Shown here: positions 56,691 to 64,000 of the stretch, piece after piece
Layout of the letters: each line of letters opens with the position of its first letter
How positions within the stretch are numbered: position 1 is the stretch's first letter
NCBI GenBank assembly: GCA_005406025.1
Contig: BGZK01002011.1
Location: forward strand, 1-64,000
DNA from: Eumeta japonica
Lineage: Eukaryota; Arthropoda; Insecta; Lepidoptera; Psychidae
Direction of reading: 5' to 3'
Length of the DNA stretch: 64,000 nucleotides
Position numbers and translations under genes: made by a program
Notes under the pieces: model-generated
Seen by the model: the letters and a program-made list of their open reading frames with translations, nothing else
Told to the model about the DNA's origin: nothing
The model's database searches: none

Positions 56691-57425
56691 TCAAAGTGAC
56701 CACCGTCGGCGGTCGCGCCCTCTGCGCGCGATTCCACGCTGCGTACCGCACGCAAACAAATGACGTTTTCTTATAGAATTTGTACTAAAATTCTATAGTT
56801 TTTATAGCTTTTTGAAATATAGATAAAATATTCTAACTTTTCTTTTAATTAACATATTTGAAAAAGAATATTTGTTAAAAGTTAGTGGTAGTTGAAATCA
56901 GATAAACTGTACCTACTAAGCCTTTGTTAATTACATATAAATAAAAGCACAGTTTTGTTTATATTTGTATTTTATTTATTTCTTAATAACTAATTTACAA
57001 ATATTATTATTAACAAAAAAGATAAGAGCGCATTTCGTGACATTATATTTTTCGGGAATTTCAGATTCAAAGTTTAAGACAAAGTTGGTCCATAACATTT
57101 AGAGATTTGTAAAAAAACACATAAGCATTTAAGTACAGGTTACCAAAGTAAAATGAATTAATCTGCAGCATAATATAATAATATTTGTTTAGGGATTTTA
57201 TAAAAACATGAAATATCTGAAAATTATTATGAACCACTACAACTACGACTCGATCATGTCAGATTTTTCGACATAATGCTGTAATTTAATAATTCCACTG
57301 TTTACCTGTTGAAATATGAATATTTTCCCATTCTACATTGAACATCACATTCTTCGCACTCAAACTAATCGTATATTATCTTTCATTTGCGCTTTTGTCC
57401 CCTTAGACATAGAATGAGTTTCTTA
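56691..57425. other. GC-rich patch, then AT-rich intergenic DNA
   Basis: 56691-56765 is GC-rich (GTCGGCGGTCGCGCCC, TGCGCGCGATTCCACGCTGC). It is followed by an inverted pair CTAACTTTT (about 56835) and AAAAGTTAG (about 56876). No gene. Confidence 0.4.
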
Positions 57426-57429
57426 ATCT

Positions 57430-57680
57430 TTTGTCCGCCGAACATAATCTCAATCGCAATTCCGATTTCGGTTGCGTTCTAGGTCGATCCCACTCTCTAT
57501 GCCGATCGAGCCACGCTTTCATATTTTTTCTCGGTTCCGTCTTTGATTCTGTTCCGTTCGAATTATTAGAAGAACGTATACTTTTACATATAAAATTCGT
57601 ACTATCGCTAAATTATTTTGTCAACCAACGATTTAGCTCTTACTCTTGTTACACCGTTCTCTGATCTTGTCACTATTCCA
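57430..57680 (-). repeat. Degenerate GAATC-like block (reverse)
   Basis: CTCAATCGCAATTCCGATTT followed by CGGTTGCGTTC, and TTTGATTCTGTTCCG, are imperfect GATTCC-type units. The 77-codon + frame results from this composition. Weaker than the other copies. Confidence 0.45.
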
Positions 57681-58430
57681 ATACTGGATCGATGTTAGTC
57701 TCGGTCCTCCCTTAAGCGTCACTGTTACCAATAACCAATTGATTGAAAAATTTAGGAATTTGTCAACGTCAACGAAACCGTACGCAAAAGCTAGTGCATA
57801 TTAAAAGATGGATAGATAACGTATTTATATTGTACAAAAGAATAATGTAAATGAAATTCGAGTTAAAAGCGTACAAATGGACAGATATTCAAGCAAACGG
57901 AGAGATATTGTCTTTATTAATATGCAATAAATATACAGTTTATTTAAAAATGCTTAAGGTACAATAGGGTCCTAAATACATGACGGTTATTAAAGTAATA
58001 AATTGATTTAATTATGAGAACAATTATGTTAAATAGCCTATCAAAATTTAGATAAAATTACAAATTGTTGCACTTATTGCTAAAAAAAAAATTGCATTAA
58101 TAATTAAATTTTACTTTGGCGCTTATCAAGGGTCATTTTAAAAAGCGGTGGCAGTGTCGAATGTGACGAGTATAAGTGCTTTGACAAAGGTCATTAAATT
58201 TGTTATTTAGATGTTAAAACGATTATTATGAATTTCAAGTTCGCTGAAAGTTGTTTGCGTGCACTATGTAAAGTGTGCGCTCGGCCGTTTTTCACAAACT
58301 TGGCGGATACACTGCCGTGTTGCCAGATGATGATCAAGGAATACTTGAAAAACAAGAAACTTTTGGAAACGTTATTTACAAAGTGTTATTTTCGATAGGT
58401 CAAGCGATGATCGCCCTTAAAAAAAACGCC
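57681..58430. other. CPR-C upstream region, nothing firm
   Basis: AT-rich. GACAAAGGTCATTAAA (about 58183) contains a single AGGTCA nuclear-receptor half-site about 250 bp before the TATA box. The 69-codon frame 58275-58484 runs through the promoter and is a shadow. Confidence 0.35.
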
Positions 58431-58434
58431 AGAT

Positions 58435-58464
58435 TATATATATATAGATGTAGAGAAACTCACT
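58435..58464 (+). promoter_or_regulatory. Core promoter of CPR-C
   Basis: A TATATATATATA box at 58435-58446 and an initiator-like TCACT at 58460-58464. This would give a 5' UTR of about 48 nt before the ATG at 58510, the same layout as CPR-A and CPR-B. Confidence 0.65.
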
Positions 58465-58509
58465 GGCTTGTATTTGTTTGGTAGCCAGACAGGCGCAACA
58501 TCCACGAAA

Positions 58510-61500
58510 ATGAAGTGCATGGTTAGTGGCGAATTTTAAATAGGTTCCATTAATCGAAATGTGTCAAATCAGATAATTGGTGATAATTTTGCTCCTTAGT
58601 TAATTACTTTTTTTTGCTTACTTTTATGACATAAAGTATTTCTGTGAATATTCTTCAGCTAAATGAAAATTAAAAAAAAATACTGCATTTTTTTACTGCT
58701 TTTCTAAACTTAACCGCAGTTATCGACTTGCAAGAGATTCGTTATAAATGTAAAAATTATAATTTACCTAACAAATTAGTTTCTATAGTAATTGTTTATC
58801 GGATATTGCTGTTTGTACGGAATATGAGTGATTCAATTTGCTTTAAAACAGAATTACAAATCTTGTGTGTAAAGAGATAATATTTTCAAATTATTCAGAA
58901 ATAGTTTTAATGATACATCTATAATTAAAATTCGCAATTGACGTTTTATTAAAACGTGCGTTTATTTTCTAGTTGCGAATTGTTAGAACATAATAATTTT
59001 GGGAATAGATGGATTCTATTTCTAAAATATAGTAAGATATATGCAAAATATACTAAAATATACCATTAGTAATAATCTATAGTAATATAGATTATTGCTA
59101 ATGGTTTTGAAATAAAAAAAATGATAATATTTGCGCAAACCAAGTAAATTCATAAAAATGTATATAATAAAACTTAAAGAAATAGTAAATCAGGAGTTAT
59201 GTGCTCGCAAAAAGTACTTTACAGTCGTTATAAAGATAGAAAATTATTTACGTAGCTGATTTTAACAAAACCTTCAATTATATGTTCAATATTAAGAGAG
59301 ACTATGTTTTTAGAGAGTGCCATTTTTATAATGGTGTTTGCTTTTTAGGGTTCCGAGTCAACATGATAAAAACAGAACCCTTATAGTTTCGACATGTCTT
59401 GAAACTTGTATACTAAAAGTTATTTGTTCACAAAAAGTACTTCGCAGTCGGTATAACGATAGATGAAGATTATTTACGTCACTATTTTAATTAAGACCTT
59501 CAATTACATCTGTATTCAGTATAGACAGAGGCCACGTTTTTTGAGAGTGCCATTTTGATAAACGTGTTTCCTTTTTATATATCAAACCGCTATACCAAAA
59601 AAAACTATATCTCAATTATCAGATCCTCTTAGCCGTGATAAGCTTCAGCTTGGCGGCGCCGGTGGACGAGGCCAATGCGGAAGTCAAGAAGCTTGAAACC
59701 AATGTTTATGAAGATGGCTTTAAGTATACGTGAGTAACCATACCCAACAGCCTTAAGGTCTGTTTGTCTTAAACTATTATCGTTTACTATTCCTTTGAAG
59801 TTATATATTTTACTCATATATATATATATATATATATATGATATGTTGTTAGTCATATATATATATGACTAACAACAAAGAGCCTATCATACAATGAAGT
59901 AGTTTACTGATATTTAGAATATTATATTTGTAGCTGAATTGTGTGAGCCGACTTGACATGTTGACTAGAAGTAAAATCATAATTTCACACGGTTAAAAAG
60001 ACAATGAACAAAGAGTCATTGAAAGTTCTACGTCAACTCGTTCTTGCAAAACGGAGTTTAGCGCATTAGCACATTCTATATGGCGCTAGTAAACAATGAC
60101 GTCACTGAATAATAGTGCCTTGTCTGTCTAAATAGCAATTTAGAACAATCAGTACTCGGTATTTTTATATTTTTCAAAAAAATGCTTTCTCTATACTCTT
60201 AACCAAATAGAGCTTTACAATAATTTATAATATCTAGTGAACTAACCTTACTTATAAGTGTATGCAACTTATAAGCATAAAGCAAATAAAAATATCACAA
60301 ATTCTGTATGACAGACATGGAAAATTACTGCCTCTTTTTACTACATTATGGATCGACATAAGAAGCTTTTGAATTCATATAATATTTAAATTTATTATGA
60401 CATAACACTTTTTTCTCTAGATATGAGACAAGCAACGCCATTGCGGCCGAAGCCGAAGGTACTCTGAAAAAATTCCCCGAAAATAGCGCTGTGGTAAATA
60501 AATTCTACATAAATATATTGTAGTTATATTTGTATATAATGTGTTTACTCAGGTAGTTTCCTCTTTACTTCAATGTTGGTTCAGATGTGCATATAAATAT
60601 TACATTTAAAAATTAGAATTTCAATAGCTAATAGGTTTTTCAATCAAAAATTTGGGCGAAATGCATGCACTTTTGATGTACTTAAATTACTTTGAAGTGT
60701 TTGTTAACAATTAAAGGTTATTTTTCATTTTCAAAAGAAGAGGTATAAGAAGTAAAGAGTTTTAAAATTATTGAAATGTAGTAAATGTTAGAAAAAAAGA
60801 ACCTTAAAAAAGTTGAAAACTATGACATTTTATATAAATACTTGATCATTAAAATTAATAGAATTAGAGTGATTTTTAAGGGCAAAATAGAAATATAAAA
60901 ATTATTTTCAGAAATTTTTTCTAGTTTTTCATTAAAAAGCTGTAACAGTTTTAATTGTTTCCTTTTCAATATTTAGATACTTTATACGGGAGATGCTAAT
61001 CATCATTGTAATATTAAATGAATGCTTTTCAAGTGATAGCATCTGTAATAATGATACGATTGTTTTTGGTTTCTTTTTTAAGGAAATAAATGAAATGATT
61101 TTGTGACCGTATATCCACATCAGACATATAACAAAAATAACATTTTAAATTTAGGTCGTGAAGGGAAGTTTCGACTTTATCACGCCAGATGGCGGTCCCG
61201 TCCACTTCACTTACGTCGCCGACGAGAACGGATATCAGCCACAGGTACAAAGTTGAAAAAAAGTTATTTGACATATTAAATGTTTGAGCAGGTGTTTGCG
61301 CAAGTTCTTAGATATAAGTACTTGTGCAAACACTTCGGAGAGAGTGCCGATATGACCACTTTAGATGAGGTATAAATATTTCTGCTATGAAGATGGAGAA
61401 AGTTCTCAGTCGTAAATTGGAAAAAAGTAGAGAAGTCAAATCCGGGTTTTATGCTGGCCAGGAAACTTGCAGAATTCATGATCGCAGGATGTATTGCATA

Positions 61501-61874
61501 AATATAATTATAAATATACTGCAATATAAAATTATCGTCGAGAATCATGGAACAAAACTACTAAAGTACAAACTGGTTTCTCTTGCATATTATAAATGTA
61601 TTTATAGCGACGACAGTATTTTCCTACCTAAAATTACGTTTTTTGTTTAATTCCCATATCTACCGAAAACGACCGGTAAGCTTTGGAATTCTTTGTATAT
61701 TTCCTTACTCCAATTTAGTGGAGCACATCAGACCAATTAATATGCGATTGATGTTTGTTATGCTGACAATAACAATTACGCTTTCAGAGTGACATACTAC
61801 CGGTGGGCCCCGAGATTCCGGCGTACATCACCCGCGCCTTGGAGTGGATAGCCGCGCACCCGCCCAAGGAATGA
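58510..61874 (+). CDS. CPR-C: RR-1 cuticle protein, 122 aa, 5 exons
   Basis: Small secreted chitin-binding cuticle protein. Exons: 58510-58521, 59623-59729, 60421-60493, 61155-61244, 61788-61874; donors gttagt, gtgagt, gtaaat, gtacaa; phases 0, 2, 0, 0; stop TGA 61872-61874. Residues 1-16 are the signal peptide (M-K-C-M then a hydrophobic core). The RR-1 domain runs from E-D-G-F-K-Y (34-39) through Y-E-T-S-N-A (41-46), F-I-T-P-D-G (72-77) to A-D-E-N-G-Y (86-91), Q-P-Q. The last exon encodes D-I-L-P-V-G-P-E-I-P and ends A-H-P-P-K-E. It lacks the P-I-P-I-R-Q-E motif of CPR-A and CPR-B and so belongs to a different RR-1 subgroup. The phase-2 intron before Y-E-T-x-N matches CPR-A; introns 3 and 4 fall at different places from CPR-A intron 3. 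Confidence 0.94.
59062..59105. repeat. Snap-back inverted repeat in CPR-C intron 1
   Basis: Arms of 20 bp with one mismatch (ACCATTAGTAATAATCTATA and the complement of 59086-59105) and a 4-nt loop. Confidence 0.85.
59195..59580 (+). repeat. Diverged direct duplication around a GTTCCG-type repeat
   Basis: Units 59195-59350 and 59410-59580 share AAAAAGTACTT, CAGTCG(T/G)TATAA, ATTATTTACGT, CCTTCAATTA and GAGAGTGCCATTTT in order. Between them lies AGGGTTCCGAGTCAACATGA followed by AACAGAACCCTTATAGTTTC, the 5' end of the GTTCCG-type repeat. All inside CPR-C intron 1. Confidence 0.6.
59815..59876. repeat. AT microsatellite followed by a perfect 32-bp palindrome
   Basis: An (AT)n tract to 59839 is followed by GTTGTTAGTCATATAT and its exact complement (59845-59876) with no loop. 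In CPR-C intron 2. Confidence 0.9.
61292..61333. repeat. Snap-back inverted repeat in CPR-C intron 4
   Basis: Arms of 19 bp with two mismatches (GTGTTTGCGCAAGTTCTTA and its partner) around the loop GATA. Confidence 0.8.
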
Positions 61875-61984
61875 GCGGCCAAGGCATTGTGACGTCTAAC
61901 CGGAAGTTGTTATTTGATAGCTCGACACATACGGATATGTATATAATTATATTCTATTCCTTAACGAAAGCAGAAAGCTGTATA

Positions 61985-62097
61985 AATAAATTGTTTACGC
62001 AACAGCTGACCGTTATTTTATTTGAGTGTCTACAGACACCGATAACACAGATAAAGTCTAAGCCGTGAAAGAAAGTTAAACTCTATCGACCAATAAA
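61985..62097 (+). terminator. CPR-C polyadenylation signals
   Basis: AATAAA at 61985-61990 and 62092-62097, 111 and 218 nt after the stop codon. Confidence 0.6.
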
Positions 62098-62599
62098 ACA
62101 TTAAACTTTATTTCAATTAAATGTGTTAGTCACGTTGAACGTTTAACGTAGATTAAAATAATTCCTTACAGCATTTATTATATGGAAATGCGTGTCTGTG
62201 TGTTCGTTCCTTATGTGTTCGTGCAACCTTAATCCAATTAAATCAAAACTTTGGTGATATATTGTTAGGTTTTTCAACGGAAAAATTAATATCTGTTCCC
62301 GATTCAAGAGCAAAAGATGAATTATAGTCAAATATTTCATGAGCAAAAAAAAGAGAAATCTTTGAGTTTTTGCCTACTCTTTTCAAGACGAATCAGCATT
62401 TGGAATGGGTGGTAACGTCAAAAAGAATTCATTAATGACGTATTTCAAGTGTAATACCTACGAAATAATAATATTTATGATTTCATTTTAATCTGATTTG
62501 ATTATAAAAACCTTTCATTAATAAGTAAAAAATATAAAATACCTGAATAAATCGAGCTACTAATATTATATGTACACTCGAAGCTTGCTGCTTTATCTT

Positions 62600-62745
62600 A
62601 ATCGGAACGGTGGCCAATAGCAGAATCTGAATTGTACGCAGGGCAAGGAATAGAAGCATGATCGACATCGATCGGTATCGAATGTGGAACTCATACAAGA
62701 ATCGGTACCGAAAGAGCAATCGTGATCGGGATTAACCTGTCTTAT
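62600..62745 (+). repeat. Degenerate GAATC-like block (copy 7)
   Basis: AATCGGAACGGTGGCCAATA start, then GCAGAATCTGAATTG, GATCGACATCGATCGGTATC, GAATGTGGAACTC and GAATCGGTACCG. The start matches the 18850 copy. Confidence 0.6.
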
Positions 62746-63740
62746 GTCGCAAAAACCTAGTGCTGTAGTATAACGCGTTTGATATTTATATCATTCGGGC
62801 GAAGTTCCAGATTTTGTATTTGTTTACGGAATCGTAAAATGCGTCAGATATCAGAAATAATCACAAAAGTGTTGATTTTATGATAGGAATATGAACAATA
62901 ATCAAGTTTTCGTACAGAAACGCTTTTTACGTGGTATTTTGTTGGATCTGTGAGTTCTTGCAACGGACAAGTACCAATTACTCTCATAACTACAATAATA
63001 TGTAAAAATAAATCATACATGAATTACTTTCAATACAGTATCTACCTATTAAATTACAAATAAATAGTGAATTTGTATGGTAATAATTATATGCATTAAC
63101 AAATATTTGACATCTACAATATCTTGTGAAAAGTTATGTACATACTGTGCTTAAAACTTTTGATTTCTTGCTATGGAACCCATCCAGTTTCATTTTAAAC
63201 AGGCTGCCGAATTAGGATATTCCTTAATTTTTTTTTCTTATCAACAAATTAGTTTTTAACATGTAACACTCAAACCGCAAAGTACATAAATACCGCTTTT
63301 GGATTTTTTTCCAATATAATGCAGGAAAGGCTTTTCAAAAAAAAAAAAAATAAAAGATGCCATTTTCACTATAATTTGTATGCTTTATTGCATTTATTTC
63401 TGATTTTTTTCTAACAGCTAGTTTTCAATAACAGTTTCATCACCTATACTGAACGATATGTAGAAATTCATTTTATTATAACATAACTAATCTGCAATTA
63501 ATAAGTCTACAGAAAATCACCTTTATACCAGTCAGACTCGCATACTAAGAGTTCTGTGCCACCGTACAATACTTATTACTATATAATCTAGAAAAATCGT
63601 TAAAAAAAAACAAGATTAAAAATTAAGCTCATTTTAAACTCATATTTTTGTACGAGGATCCCTTAAATGTTTAGGGGTTTTTATTATTTGATGTTATAGT
63701 GGCTGAAGTCCTTAGAAAATAAACTAACTGTGCAAACTAA
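62746..63740. other. Intergenic stretch, nothing recognised
   Basis: AT-rich between CPR-C and the mariner relic; contains an A run at 63338. The mariner 3' inverted repeat should lie somewhere near 63640-63740, but I could not identify it. Confidence 0.35.
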
Positions 63741-63744
63741 CACG

Positions 63745-64000
63745 TTATTTTTATTATTATTGTTGTTTTCAAAATAGTGTCCGTTGGGATCAGTACATCG
63801 ATGCATTCGACGGAACCACTGATAGGAAGTGGGGCGCGAAAGTCGCGTCGACGGCCTTTTCATACGCAGCCGCTGCCTCCAAGCGTCCGTAAACCGCTTT
63901 CTTAAAAGTTTGTTTTTGTATTTCAGGAAATATGTAAAAATCGAAAGGCGCTAGGTCAACGCTGTAAGGCGGGCCAGCCAGTGTTTTTATAGCCAGTGTC
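63745..64000 (-). mobile_element. mariner-like transposase C-terminal relic, cut by the window edge
   Basis: On the - strand the reading is P-P-Y-S-V-D-L-A-P-F-D-F-Y-I-F-P, then A-A-A-A-Y-E-K-A-V, and after a +1 frameshift at about 63817-63823 Q-W-F-R-R-M-H-R-C-T-D-P-N-G-H-Y-F-E. The S/V-D-L-A-P-x-D block (third catalytic acidic residue region) and the Q-W-F-R-R-M-x-R-C end are hallmarks of mariner transposases. The element continues beyond the right edge. The frameshift makes it inactive. Confidence 0.85.

Noticed and set aside
61387..61650. 87-codon frame inside CPR-C intron 4 as a gene
   Set aside because: Overlaps another frame on the opposite strand, carries no domain, and lies between two well-supported exons of CPR-C.

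Overview
This is almost certainly a moth or butterfly (Lepidoptera) nuclear window. It is AT-rich and gene-poor. It carries three small secreted cuticle-protein genes of the RR-1 (Rebers-Riddiford) type, all on the + strand, and many decayed transposable elements, several of which I know as repeats widespread in lepidopteran genomes. I see no bacterial operon, CRISPR array, rRNA or confident tRNA gene.

Genes. CPR-A (6443-13128, 4 exons, 160 aa), CPR-B (34527-35251, 2 exons, 129 aa) and CPR-C (58510-61874, 5 exons, 122 aa) each start with a 12-nt coding exon (M-K-x-x) followed by a phase-0 intron, then a signal peptide and one chitin-binding RR-1 domain ending in A-D-E-N-G-F/Y. Each has a TATA box 74-92 nt upstream of its ATG. 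CPR-A and CPR-C share a phase-2 intron just before the Y-E-T-x-N motif. CPR-B lacks it and is GC-rich. A decayed remnant resembling the 3' end of CPR-B lies 1.3 kb downstream of it (36250-36640). The three genes are spaced about 21-23 kb apart, as in an expanded tandem RR-1 cluster, and presumably supply structural proteins to flexible larval or abdominal cuticle.

Layout. 0-6 kb: a CpG-rich island near 1 kb, a LINE fragment and dispersed repeats. 6-13.5 kb: CPR-A, with repeats in its 4.3-kb intron. 13.5-34 kb: repeats, an apparent MITE (16155-16512), LINE fragments and a coding-like island at 28.3-28.8 kb. 34-37 kb: CPR-B and its relic. 38-39.8 kb: a LINE without its catalytic core. 41-47.6 kb: repeats. 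47.6-48.6 kb: a nearly intact LINE 3' end (- strand). 49.2-51.5 kb: a Jockey-like LINE missing its 3' half. 54.0-56.7 kb: a two-LTR Ty3/gypsy-like element with most of pol deleted (- strand). 58-62 kb: CPR-C. The right edge cuts into a mariner transposase relic (- strand).

Unexplained structure. The two most notable patterns are a family of degenerate GAATC-like purine-rich blocks at seven places, and about a dozen near-perfect snap-back inverted repeats with unrelated arms and loops of 0-9 nt. I found no convincing new biological system. The best candidates for follow-up are the CpG island near 1 kb, the coding-like block at 28.4 kb, the MITE with a GC-rich core, the GAATC-block family and the CPR-B relic. 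All calls come from reading the sequence only; no database search was run.
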